The notes beneath the pieces were generated by a model that was not told the origin of the DNA, did not search any database, and saw nothing but the letters and a program-made list of their open reading frames with translations. This document shows positions 1 to 7,883 of a stretch of DNA of 31,985 nt, one piece after another. The stretch lies in assembly GCA_036390995.1 (NCBI GenBank), contig DASWAT010000058.1, forward strand, positions 1 to 31,985, given 5' to 3'. The DNA comes from DASQQQ01 sp036390995. Lineage in GTDB: Bacteria > Actinomycetota > UBA4738 > HRBIN12. Position numbers and translations under genes: made by a program. How positions within the stretch are numbered: the first letter of the stretch is position 1; each line of letters starts with the position of its first letter.

Positions 1-1
1 G

Positions 2-157
2 CATGGGTCGAAGGCAGACGAGATTGCACACGACCTCGGCATTTCTCCGGGAACCGTACGAACGCACCTGGACATGATTTACAGGAAACGCCGGCGGCAC
101 TGGCGTGAAGACGGAGATGCGGTAGCCACGAAAGCGGAGGACGTCATTGCCAGATAG
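2..157 (+). CDS. LuxR-type HTH protein, C-terminal part (cut by window edge)
   Basis: The frame starting at base 2 is open to a TAG at 155-157 and gives the last 51 residues of a protein that begins outside the window. It reads KADEIAHDLGISPGTVRTHL followed by a basic stretch (YRKRRRHW). This is the DNA-recognition part of a LuxR/GerE helix-turn-helix: the I-A-x-x-L-x-I-S turn and the T-V-R-T-H recognition helix are visible. The family binds DNA as a transcription regulator; the target is unknown. The next gene starts inside the end of this one with an 11-base overlap, so the two are probably co-translated. Whether a sensory or receiver domain lies upstream cannot be seen. Confidence 0.6.
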   Translation, partial: HGSKADEIAHDLGISPGTVRTHLDMIYRKRRRHWREDGDAVATKAEDVIAR

Positions 158-374
158 GACCCTCGTTGGGGCGCTTGGCGGTGGTAACCGCGGCACACCC
201 AGGTTCACACCACGGGAGATGGAAGTTCTCCAGCTAATCCAGCGAGGACTAACGCTCGAGGAGATCGCGCAGCGCCTCGGGGTCTCCCTCAGGACCGTCC
301 GGAACCGTCTCGCGAACATACGCACAAAACTCGAGCTCCTGGAGGCGCTTGGTGGCCGCGAGGAAGGCGCCTGA
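147..374 (+). CDS. Small LuxR-type HTH transcription regulator
   Basis: This 75-residue protein is little more than one GerE/LuxR HTH domain. Residues about 20-65 contain FTPREMEVLQLIQRGL, then EEIAQRLGVS and RTVRNRLANIRTKL, which match the scaffold helix, turn and recognition helix of the family. There is no receiver or ligand-binding domain, so it resembles free-standing HTH regulators or the detached C-terminus of a larger regulator. The start is a TTG overlapping the end of the preceding HTH gene by 11 bases; no better start or strong ribosome site is visible, so the exact start is uncertain. Two different LuxR HTH domains in tandem, in different frames, is unusual. Target genes are unknown. 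Confidence 0.6.
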   Translation: MPDRTLVGALGGGNRGTPRFTPREMEVLQLIQRGLTLEEIAQRLGVSLRTVRNRLANIRTKLELLEALGGREEGA

Positions 375-570
375 AATCTGCTCGTTCTGTGGAAGCTGCG
401 TAAGCACGGCAAGGCTTTGATCGCCGGCCCCGCGTGGATATGTGCCACCAGTGCGTCGGTCTGTGCGTGGAGTTCATCGTCGATATGAACGAGGAGCCTG
501 ACGGGCCAAGATCGGTGCCGTGGCTGAGGATCGACCATCGGCGGTTCGTGACGTGCGCCGCCGATGAATC

Positions 571-589
571 GCCAGCCCGATGGGCTGGC
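571..589 (+). terminator. GC-rich hairpin, possible terminator
   Basis: A perfect 8-bp stem (gccagccc / gggctggc) closes on the 3-base loop gat. It lies about 200 bases after the small HTH gene and before the secreted EEP gene. There is no T-run, as is common in high-GC actinobacteria. The rest of 375-693 shows no convincing gene. Confidence 0.4.
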
Positions 590-632
590 CGGCTGGGCAC
601 TTCCGGCAAGAGGAAATGAGGAGCTTTCCGTC

Positions 633-662
633 TTGTCATGCCGCGGTTGCTTCTCGAATGAT
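633..662 (+). promoter_or_regulatory. Candidate promoter for the secreted EEP gene
   Basis: TTGTCA at 633-638 (5 of 6 to the -35 consensus) is followed after 18 bases by AATGAT at 657-662 (4 of 6 to the -10). A transcript starting near 670 would include the strong purine-rich ribosome site just before the ATG at 694. Assigned by pattern only. Confidence 0.35.
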
Positions 663-693
663 GAGCCGGCATCCCAAACCGAAAGGGGGGAAG

Positions 694-1833
694 ATGAGGC
701 GAGCTCCATCCGCCTCCGCATCAGCCCGCCAAAGGCGTCCGCTGATCGTCGCGGTGACCGCGGTTGTGCTCACGGCCGCGCTCGGGGTGGGGGCCTCGTC
801 GGCAAACGCCACCTCGACCGCGGCCGAGCCGGCGCAGCGGCAGTTCGTGGTGATGACCCAGAACCTGTACCTGGGGGCGAACCTGCAGCCGCTGTTCGGC
901 AAGTCCGGGCTCGACCTGATCAGGACCGCGGCCGCGACCTACGCCCACGTCGTGCAGACCGACTTCCCGGACCGGGCCGACGCTATCGCCAAGGAGATCG
1001 CGGCCAAGCACCCCGAGGTCGTCGGCCTCCAAGAGGTGTTCCTCTGGCAGGAGGGCCCCGACCCCGGGCACCTGCAGACCACCTACGATTTCCTCACGAT
1101 CTTGCTGAACGCGCTGGCCGACCACGGCGCCTCGTATCGGGCCGTGGCCGTCGGCACGCACTTCAGCGGGGCGCTCCCGATCGGGATCACCCCGGACGGC
1201 ACGCTCACCCCGTGGGCCAGCCTCACCGACCGCGACGCGATCATCGTCCGGACCGACCTACCGACCAGGGAGTTCAGCTGGTCCAACCCGACGGCACAGA
1301 ACTTCCAGCGCACGTTCGACGTGCCGCTCGGGGGGGCCACGATCCAGATCCCTCGGGGCTGGACCAGCGTGGACGTCAGGTTCCAGGGGAGGTCCTACCG
1401 GGTCGCGGAGACGCACCTTGAGGCCTTCAGCGAAACGGTTCGCAATGCCCAGGCGGCGGAGTTGCTCGCCAGCCTCGAGGCTTCCCCGCTACCGGTCATC
1501 CTGGTCGGCGACATCAACTCGCTTCCGACCGACAGTGCGGGGCCATACGGGCTCTTTGCCGGAGCGGGCTACGTCGACTCGTGGGTCCAGGCGATGGACG
1601 GCGACCCGGGATTCACCGCCGGGCAGCCCGATGACTTGAACTGCGCGCTCCCCTCGACCCTCGACCACCGGGTCGACTACATCCTCCACGACGACGACCC
1701 GGCCCTACGGACGGTGCCCCGGACCGGGGACGTGGTAGGCGACAGCCCGTCCGACTGCGCGGCCACCGATCCCCCACTGTGGCCATCCGACCACGCGGGC
1801 GTGGTGATCGGTATGCGCGGAGGCACCTCGTGA
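694..1833 (+). CDS. Secreted endonuclease/exonuclease/phosphatase-family protein
   Basis: This 379-residue protein of the EEP superfamily (DNase I-like / sphingomyelinase-like metal-dependent phosphodiesterases) is probably exported. The ATG at 694 is chosen because gaaagggggg sits 4-13 bases upstream; the frame is open further upstream without such a site. The N-terminus has basic residues, a hydrophobic segment (LIVAVTAVVLTAALGVG) and an alanine-rich possible cleavage region, typical of a signal peptide. EEP motifs follow in order: MTQNLYLG (metal-binding Asn), VVGLQEV (metal-binding Glu), ETHLEAF, ILVGDINSLP (catalytic D-x-N), a late TLDHRVDYI and the C-terminal SDHAGVV (catalytic Asp-His). 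The substrate could be nucleic acid, phospholipid or another phosphodiester and cannot be told from sequence. A second EEP domain occurs at 7884-9875. The gene appears monocistronic. Confidence 0.85.
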   Translation: MRRAPSASASARQRRPLIVAVTAVVLTAALGVGASSANATSTAAEPAQRQFVVMTQNLYLGANLQPLFGKSGLDLIRTAAATYAHVVQTDFPDRADAIAKEIAAKHPEVVGLQEVFLWQEGPDPGHLQTTYDFLTILLNALADHGASYRAVAVGTHFSGALPIGITPDGTLTPWASLTDRDAIIVRTDLPTREFSWSNPTAQNFQRTFDVPLGGATIQIPRGWTSVDVRFQGRSYRVAETHLEAFSETVRNAQAAELLASLEASPLPVILVGDINSLPTDSAGPYGLFAGAGYVDSWVQAMDGDPGFTAGQPDDLNCALPSTLDHRVDYILHDDDPALRTVPRTGDVVGDSPSDCAATDPPLWPSDHAGVVIGMRGGTS

Positions 1834-1856
1834 GGCGCTAGCCCCTGGGGGGAACC

Positions 1857-1892
1857 GGGCACGGCCGGGGCTTCCCGGTCGGGCCCGTGCCC
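1857..1892 (+). terminator. Hairpin after the EEP gene, likely terminator
   Basis: The stem gggcacgg (1857-1864) pairs with ccgtgccc (1885-1892), with an inner GC hairpin in the loop. It starts 23 bases after the stop codon at 1833. There is no T-run. Confidence 0.4.
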
Positions 1893-1906
1893 CCCTCGCG
1901 GGCGCT

Positions 1907-2085
1907 TCAGCCACATGCCGTCGCCGGTGTTGGCGGTCTCCCGGTGGACTTGTGGTTCCCTTCGCCCACATCGTCGGAGCGGGCAGTGACGCGCTCATCC
2001 GGCAGACGGTGATCAAGGCCCCGACCGCGTCCTCCTCGGAGATGCCATATCTGCCCAGCACGATATGAGTCATCCGTCGCTTCAA
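1907..2085 (-). pseudogene. Possible decayed ANTAR-domain fragment
   Basis: On the minus strand from 2085 one frame reads LGRYGISEEDAVGAL, which resembles the start of the ANTAR RNA-binding domain (L-M-x-R-x-G-I-S-E-x-E-A-F-x-x-L). After this point the resemblance continues only in another frame (RLPDERVTARSDDVGEG, compared with the family's S-x-x-x-N-x-K-L-R-D-V-A-E). This would be the relic of an ANTAR response-regulator C-terminus broken by a frameshift, without its N-terminal sensor or receiver domain. The match is by eye and short, so confidence is low. Nothing else recognisable lies between the EEP gene and the giant membrane protein. Confidence 0.3.
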
Positions 2086-2138
2086 GATGGGTTCTGGACC
2101 GTCTATCGTTGCTGCCGTGCCCGCGGAACGATGGGCGC

Positions 2139-5100
2139 ATGAGGGGCCGCAAGACTCTCATCGCTGCGGGCTCGATCACGGGGGCCGCACTCGGCGGAGC
2201 GATCGATCCGGACGCGATCTTTCCGATGGGGATCGCCACCGGGCTCCTGATCTGGCTCATCACCTCGAGAGCGAAGGAGCCGGTTCCACCTGATCGCTCA
2301 CTCGGGTTCACCAACCCGGTCGCGCCATCCGGCCACGCCGCGACGAAGTCTCCTCCTACGGTCGCCGCTCGCCCTCCCGGCGGGCCGGAGCGATCTACGA
2401 TGGCCGACCAGGCGGAGTTGCAGCATCTCCAGTACGCGGCCGAGGTGGTGACCGAGGCCGTCCTTCGCGGCGTGGTTGATCGGGAAACCGCTGACCGGCT
2501 GAGAGCCCTCATCGAGGAGCGCCGCCATCGAGCCATGAGGGCCGCCCTCGCTCCGGCGGCCGGAACGCCGGCCGCTCCAATCCCGGCCCCAGCTCCTGTA
2601 CCACCACCGATGCCGGCTCCGATCATCCTTCCAGAGCCGGTCCCGCCTCCGCGGCCGTCGGAGGCGCTGGCTCGGGCCCGCCGCACCAAGGGGCTAATCG
2701 CATCGGACCTGGCGGTGCACGGCCTCGCCTACCTCGGGGTGCTGCTGCTGTTCGCCGGGGCGTTCGGCTTCACCCTGTTCTCGTTCAGCACCGTGCGGGT
2801 CGGCCTGCGACCGGTCGCCGAGATCGGGATGCCCGGGATGCTCCTCGGGTCCGCCTGGTTCCTGCGGCGCAGGGGGGCCCCAGTCGTGGCCACGGGCCTG
2901 GGGCTGATCGGTGGGCTCCTGCTACCCGTGATGCTCTTCGCGTCCTTCGTTGATGGCGTGGCGTTCCCACCCGAGGTGCACGGCACCGCGCTGGCCCTGA
3001 CGCTCGCGGCCGTCGCTGTCGCGCTGGCCCTCGCGTACGCGGCCTACGCGGGCCGTCAGCCCGAAGCCTCGCTCCGATACCTCGTCGCACCCACGGTGTG
3101 GTCCGCCTGCTGGGCGGTGGGCCTGCTCCTCGCCGGGGGCCCGAACTCTGGGATCGATCTCAGGCGATGGTCTGCCGCCCAGCTAGCGTTGGTGTCGCTC
3201 GGCGTGGCGGCCACGGCGGCCGTTCCGCGGCTGTGGCCCAGGTTCCGGCTCTCCAGATCCATCCGGATCTCCTCGGCGCTTGGGATCGCCATCGCCTATG
3301 CGCTGGCCATCGGCCTCGCGGCCGCGGAGGGCTGGCCGGCCTCCCCGGTGATCGTGGCCGGCCTCGCGACGATGGTTGCGGTGGAGCTGGCGGCCGGGCA
3401 GGCTGCCGGGCCGGTTCCGGTCGCCCTCCTCCAAGCCGCCATCCTCGGGATCACGGCATCGGCCCTCGTGCCCGCTCTGGGGTACGCGAGAGGCGGGGCC
3501 GTTACCGCGTTCGCATACCTGGGCCTGCTCGAGTGGCAGGAGGTGCGCCGCCGCGGGCAGATCGCGCGCGCCGTCTCTGGGATCGGCGTTCTTGTGGGCC
3601 TCGGCCTTTCAGTGGTCGGCCCGTGGCCTTCCGTGGCGGCCTTCACGGGCGTCAGCTTGTGGGCGCACGCGCGTCGCTCGATCCCGTTTTCGTCGGCGAC
3701 ACATGGGGAGGCGTGGGCGCTGGAAGGCGGGGCCGCCCTTCTGCCGGTCGGCGCAGCCTGGGGTCTGCTGCAGACTTGGCCGGACGGTCGAGCGCTGATT
3801 GCCCTGGCGGGCGTGCCGCTGGCGGCCGCGGTCATGGTCCGGGCCCTTCGAGGACGGGACCTGTTCTACGCGTGGTGGGTGCCTGCCGCCGCCGCGAGCG
3901 TGATCGCGGCTACCGTGGTCGTGCGGTCGGCCGAGCCTGCCAAGCAGTTGGCCGCGGCCGCCGGTCTGGGCGCGCTGGCCATCGCGCTCTCGCCTCGGTG
4001 GCCCGCCGCTCGGGTGTGGGCCACGGCGGGTGCTCTGACCTGGACGGCCGAGCTCGCGTTCGATGCCGCGGACGTGGCGCTTCGATACCGGACCATCGCC
4101 TGGTCCGGGGCCGCGCTGGCGTTGGTCGTCGCGGCGTCGGCGCGGCGCAGATCGCGGCTGTCCGGGCATCTTGCCGTGGTCGGGACGGCGTTCGGGTTGG
4201 CTGGGCTCGTTGCCGCGCCCACGGAGTCTACGCGCCTGGTGACGCTCGGCCTGTGGTCGGCGGTGTGGCTCGTAGCGGTGGTGGACCAAGAGCGAGGCGC
4301 CGCACCGGTGGTCGATCTCGTCCTCCGCGCGTTCGGAGGGCTGCTTCCCCGGAGGCTGGAGCGGGTCTTCGCCGCCCTTCCGGCCGCGATCCTGCTCACG
4401 AGCCTGCCGTTCCTCGCCGCCGCCGCGGGCCGTCACGTCGGTCCCATCGCCGACCACCGATCGTGGAGCGGCGTCCTCCTCTCGATCATGGCGGTCGGCT
4501 ACTCGATCGTGGCTCGTTGGTTGGTCGCCCGCAGGCCGCTTTCGACCGTGCTCGCAGCGGGCGCCTTCGTCCTGTCGGCGGTGGGCATCGCGGTGGCGGC
4601 GCCGGACCCGTGGCCATCGATCGAGGCCGTATCGGCCCTGATCGTCGCCGTCCTGGTCCTTGGGGGCGGGCTCCGCCGTCCCCTCATGACGTGGGTCGCG
4701 TGGGCGGCCTCCGCTGTCCTGGTCCTGCTGCTTGCCGGCCGGGCGGGGGTTGTCGCACGAGACCTTCCTTCGGTGCTCCTGGGATGGGGTGCCGCGCTGA
4801 TGGCCGGCGGGCTGGCCCTGGACGACGTCCGGTCCGGTCGGCGGGGCCCGGGGGAGGGTCTGAGGCAGCCGTGGCTGGCGCCCCCCGTCACCCTCGGAGC
4901 CCTCGCGGTTCCGGTGGGCCTGGCGTTCGCCTTCGTGGGGACACCGGGCCTGGTCGGGTCCTGGTCGCTGGCGGCGGTTGGGCTGTACCTGCTGGTCGCG
5001 GTGCTGCTTCGCGCGGGGTCGGTCACCGCGGTCTCCTACGCGCTCCTCATCGTGGGCTTAGGAGCGCTCACCCCCTGGTCGATCCTAGAACGGCCATGGG

Positions 5101-6659
5101 TCGGGGGTATCTGGGCCACGGGTCTCGTCGGCAACTCGCTGGTCCTGGCTCGGATGAAGGGATCGCGGGACCCGTGGGTTCGATGGGACCTCGCCCCGCT
5201 CGTGATCGCCCACGGGGTGGCGCTCGTCGCCCTGGCACGTTCGCTCGACGTCGGAGCGGTGCCGGCCACATGGAGCGGCATCGGCGCCCTCTCCTTGGCG
5301 CTGGCTGGATTGCGCCGCGATCCCTTCTGGGCTGTGGCCGGTGCGATCGTGCTCGGGGTCGGGGCGGGAGCGGCAGGACCGGGGTGGCTGGCTTTTGCCC
5401 TTGGAGCCTACTCGGTGGTCGCGGCGGCCGTGGCCATCCGCTCCCGGGGCTTGCTCCGGCTGGCCATGCAGGCCACCAGCATGGCCCTGGCCGCTGCGGC
5501 CTGGAGTGAGCTCGCCGTGTGGGCTGGCTGGTCCGGTTCGCAGATCGCGACGCTGACGGCCGTCCTGTCCGCCACCGTCGCCGTCGTGACCGGAGCCGCG
5601 GCTCGATGGGCCCGTCTGCCCGCGGATTGGGCGGCGAACCTCGCTGCCTTGGCGATGGCCGGCGCGGCGTCTGTCGTGGTTCTCTCATCCACACCATCCA
5701 CCGGCGTCGATCCTCACACCGGCGCCACGCTCCTGGCGCTCGTCACGGCATCGCTCTCTGCTGGGGCCGGCCTGGCGGCCCGGCCCCTGGGCGTCGACGG
5801 GCTCCGCGAGGCCTCCGCGCTCCTGGCCGCGGGCGCCGGCCTACTCATCGGGTACGCACGCGAGCTTGGACCGGGCCCGCTCACCGGGTGGTGGGCCGCC
5901 ACGGCGATCGGGTCCACGCTCGGCTCGCTGGGCCTGTGGCGCGCCAGGCCCTCCTCCCCTTGGATCGGGCCGCTTGGGATTCTGGCGTGCTCGGGAAGCG
6001 TCGTCACGATCGCTGTGGCGGCGTCTGCACTGCCCCGCAGAGACCTGCTGGAGGCGGCCCTTTCGGTATCCGGGGTCCAGACCGTGGCCCTGGGCATCAC
6101 GCTTCGGCGGCCGGAGCCCCTGTACGCCTCGCCGCTCCTCTTCTGCGGGGCCTGGCTGCTGTTCGCTTCGGAAGCGCTCGTGGGCGAAGCCCAGTGGTTC
6201 ACGGTTCCCATCGGCATCGCCTTGCTGGTGGTTGTCGGCGTCGCCCGGGCGGCCCGCCGGCACGAGCTGGCGTCCCTGATGCCACCGGAACTGCTCGCCC
6301 TCGAGTACCTGGGGATGGCCCTGGTGGTGGGCGACGGCCTGGCGGAGTCCATCACGACGTCCCCGACTTACGGGCTGTTCGCCCTGGCACTAGGCGCGGG
6401 CCTGGCGGTTTGGGGAGCGCTCACGAAGGTCCGCCGCCGGGCGGCCTTCGGCGCCGGGGCCGCCGTCCTGGCGGTGGCGCTGATGGTCGGAGGACCGATC
6501 GCGCGCCTCGCTCCCAGGGTCACCGGACCCGTTCTGTGGGTGGTGCTGGCGGCGGCCGGCGTCGTTCTGATCGCGATCGCAACCGGTCTGGAACGCGGCC
6601 GCGCCAAGGTGACCGCGGCGATCAGGCAACTCGACACCTTGACGGAGGACTGGGAATGA
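2139..6659 (+). CDS. Giant polytopic membrane protein (about 1,506 aa)
   Basis: An uncharacterised membrane protein of exceptional size. From residue about 185 to the end it is an almost unbroken series of hydrophobic Ala/Leu/Val/Gly-rich segments with short Arg-rich loops, which would make dozens of transmembrane helices. Before this lie a charged helical segment (QHLQYAAEVVTEAVL, then VDRETADRLRALIEERR) and a Pro/Ala linker rich in PAPAPVPPP-like runs. The C-terminus is a charged amphipathic tail ending in DTLTEDWE. This overall plan recalls large predicted membrane proteins of the DUF2157/DUF2339 type, but I cannot assign a family. The start is uncertain. ATG 2139 keeps coding-like third-position bias and two hydrophobic stretches, whereas ATG 2400 (in frame, residue 88) has the better ribosome site (ggag, 9 bases upstream) and would give 1,419 residues. 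It is translationally coupled to the PrsW-like protease downstream. No catalytic motif was recognised. Confidence 0.8.
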   Translation: MRGRKTLIAAGSITGAALGGAIDPDAIFPMGIATGLLIWLITSRAKEPVPPDRSLGFTNPVAPSGHAATKSPPTVAARPPGGPERSTMADQAELQHLQYAAEVVTEAVLRGVVDRETADRLRALIEERRHRAMRAALAPAAGTPAAPIPAPAPVPPPMPAPIILPEPVPPPRPSEALARARRTKGLIASDLAVHGLAYLGVLLLFAGAFGFTLFSFSTVRVGLRPVAEIGMPGMLLGSAWFLRRRGAPVVATGLGLIGGLLLPVMLFASFVDGVAFPPEVHGTALALTLAAVAVALALAYAAYAGRQPEASLRYLVAPTVWSACWAVGLLLAGGPNSGIDLRRWSAAQLALVSLGVAATAAVPRLWPRFRLSRSIRISSALGIAIAYALAIGLAAAEGWPASPVIVAGLATMVAVELAAGQAAGPVPVALLQAAILGITASALVPALGYARGGAVTAFAYLGLLEWQEVRRRGQIARAVSGIGVLVGLGLSVVGPWPSVAAFTGVSLWAHARRSIPFSSATHGEAWALEGGAALLPVGAAWGLLQTWPDGRALIALAGVPLAAAVMVRALRGRDLFYAWWVPAAAASVIAATVVVRSAEPAKQLAAAAGLGALAIALSPRWPAARVWATAGALTWTAELAFDAADVALRYRTIAWSGAALALVVAASARRRSRLSGHLAVVGTAFGLAGLVAAPTESTRLVTLGLWSAVWLVAVVDQERGAAPVVDLVLRAFGGLLPRRLERVFAALPAAILLTSLPFLAAAAGRHVGPIADHRSWSGVLLSIMAVGYSIVARWLVARRPLSTVLAAGAFVLSAVGIAVAAPDPWPSIEAVSALIVAVLVLGGGLRRPLMTWVAWAASAVLVLLLAGRAGVVARDLPSVLLGWGAALMAGGLALDDVRSGRRGPGEGLRQPWLAPPVTLGALAVPVGLAFAFVGTPGLVGSWSLAAVGLYLLVAVLLRAGSVTAVSYALLIVGLGALTPWSILERPWVGGIWATGLVGNSLVLARMKGSRDPWVRWDLAPLVIAHGVALVALARSLDVGAVPATWSGIGALSLALAGLRRDPFWAVAGAIVLGVGAGAAGPGWLAFALGAYSVVAAAVAIRSRGLLRLAMQATSMALAAAAWSELAVWAGWSGSQIATLTAVLSATVAVVTGAAARWARLPADWAANLAALAMAGAASVVVLSSTPSTGVDPHTGATLLALVTASLSAGAGLAARPLGVDGLREASALLAAGAGLLIGYARELGPGPLTGWWAATAIGSTLGSLGLWRARPSSPWIGPLGILACSGSVVTIAVAASALPRRDLLEAALSVSGVQTVALGITLRRPEPLYASPLLFCGAWLLFASEALVGEAQWFTVPIGIALLVVVGVARAARRHELASLMPPELLALEYLGMALVVGDGLAESITTSPTYGLFALALGAGLAVWGALTKVRRRAAFGAGAAVLAVALMVGGPIARLAPRVTGPVLWVVLAAAGVVLIAIATGLERGRAKVTAAIRQLDTLTEDWE

Positions 6660-7636
6660 ACCGGTGGTATCGGTGGGCCCTCGCGGCGCTCGTCCTCGGG
6701 ATCGGGGCCATCGTGTGGTCGATCCTGGCCCGCACCGAGCCGCCTCCCGCCACGCTGTTCGTGGCGGCGGCCGCGGCGCCTTTGGCGGTGGTCTTCGGGG
6801 TGCTCGGGCGGATGGGTGGGCGGCTCCCCACCCCGGCGCTCATAGGAGGCGCGATCCTGGGGCCGCTGGTAGCCGTCGTCGGCCACGCCGCCGTGTTCGC
6901 CTTCGCGGCAGCGTTCCTCCTGGGGTTCTTTGAGGCGGGCCGCTCGCTGTTGGAGGAACTCCGGGTCGATCCCAGGATCACCGACATCATGGCCTCGCCC
7001 TGGTTGCTCCTCGTCCTGGTCGATGCCTCGGTCGTGGCGCCCCTGACCGAGGAGACCGGGAAGGCGCTCGGGGCGCGCCTCGCCCGTCCATCGAGCCGCC
7101 GAGAAGCGTTCCTTGCCGGGGCGGCGGCGGGGGCCGGCTTTGCCATCGTCGAGAACGTTCTGTACGCGCTGGCCGGTGCGGTGTTCGGCGGCCCCTGGAC
7201 GGCAATCGTCGTGGCCCGGGCGATGGGGGCCGCCGTCCATCCCCTGGCCAGCGGCCTGGTCGTGGCGGGGTGGTGGGACGCGCGCCACGGCGGGGGAGCC
7301 CGGGCGCTCGGCCGAGGGTTCCTCGCCGGCGCCGGCGTCCATGCGTTGTGGAACGGGACGACCGTGGCACTCGCGGTGGCGGAGACCGCCATCCGTGTGC
7401 GTGGGGCCCCGGGCATGATGGGTGTGGCTTCGCTGGCGTTCACCGCCGCCCTCGGCGTCGTCGCCGCGGCCGCGCTGTGGGCGGTGAGCGGTTCGGTGAT
7501 CGCGGGCAGGGACCCCTCATCGGCGGTTCGCGTGTCTGAGGCTCGAACGATGGCGGCATGGATCGTGCTCGCCGCTTCCCTGCTCGTTCCCGTGGCGGTC
7601 CTGATCCTCGCCTTCCCATCCGTCTACCTAGGCTGA
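6656..7636 (+). CDS. PrsW-family intramembrane protease
   Basis: This 326-residue polytopic membrane protein has the conserved blocks of the PrsW/CPBP-like membrane protease group. These are TEETGK (Glu132-Glu133, Lys136), FAIVEN (Glu166), AAVHPLASG (His195) and GAGVHALWN (His229), each within or next to a hydrophobic helix. In Bacillus, PrsW cleaves the anti-sigma factor RsiW at the membrane; the wider family contains proven and presumed proteases and some non-catalytic members. All expected Glu and His residues are present here, so activity is plausible. The ATG overlaps the previous stop (ATGA at 6656-6659) and ggagg lies about 9 bases upstream, so translation is coupled to the giant membrane protein. 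That makes the giant protein a candidate partner or substrate, although no anti-sigma or sigma gene is nearby. Hydrophobic helices continue to the C-terminus. Confidence 0.85.
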   Translation: MNRWYRWALAALVLGIGAIVWSILARTEPPPATLFVAAAAAPLAVVFGVLGRMGGRLPTPALIGGAILGPLVAVVGHAAVFAFAAAFLLGFFEAGRSLLEELRVDPRITDIMASPWLLLVLVDASVVAPLTEETGKALGARLARPSSRREAFLAGAAAGAGFAIVENVLYALAGAVFGGPWTAIVVARAMGAAVHPLASGLVVAGWWDARHGGGARALGRGFLAGAGVHALWNGTTVALAVAETAIRVRGAPGMMGVASLAFTAALGVVAAAALWAVSGSVIAGRDPSSAVRVSEARTMAAWIVLAASLLVPVAVLILAFPSVYLG

Positions 7637-7883
7637 AGCGATCGGGGAAGCCGGAGCTCCTTGTCGGGCTTGCGAAGCGGCGAGCGAAGTTCGACCGAGC
7701 GCCCCAACCGGGTTCCGCCTCACCGAGTGCCGAGAGAGACCCTTGGGGTCGTCGTCGGGCTTCCCGAAGTACCCACGGGGATTTGCCGGTCCTTCCCTCC
7801 AAAGATGGGTGTGGGTCCCTCTGGCACCCCCGGCACGGAGGATCGATAGTTCGAGCCAACGAGACAGCGAACGGGGGATAGAG
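7637..7883 (+). other. Non-coding leader with adjacent short hairpins
   Basis: These 247 bases separate the PrsW-like gene from the EEP-membrane gene. No gene is visible. Two small perfect hairpins sit side by side: gaccc-ttg-gggtc (7738-7750) and tcggg-ctt-cccga (7755-7767). Further complementary GC stretches lie towards 7850. It could be the terminator/leader region of the downstream operon; no known riboswitch class is recognised. Confidence 0.3.

Noticed and set aside
434..619. 61-codon plus-strand frame with several Cys between the HTH gene and the EEP gene
   Set aside because: No ribosome site or recognisable family; it runs through the hairpin at 571-589. A real small protein cannot be excluded but is not supported.
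2109..2138. TTG 2109 as start of the giant membrane protein
   Set aside because: No ribosome site and a Pro/Cys/Arg-rich lead unlike a membrane-protein N-terminus; ATG 2139 or 2400 is better.
3098..5509. 803-codon plus-strand open frame inside the giant membrane protein
   Set aside because: Arg/Gly/Pro-rich shadow frame, no motifs, no ribosome site; the other frame gives regular membrane helices.
7637..7883. Known riboswitch upstream of the EEP-membrane gene
   Set aside because: Hairpins are present, but no conserved core of a riboswitch class (cobalamin, ydaO, c-di-GMP, SAM, TPP) could be read.
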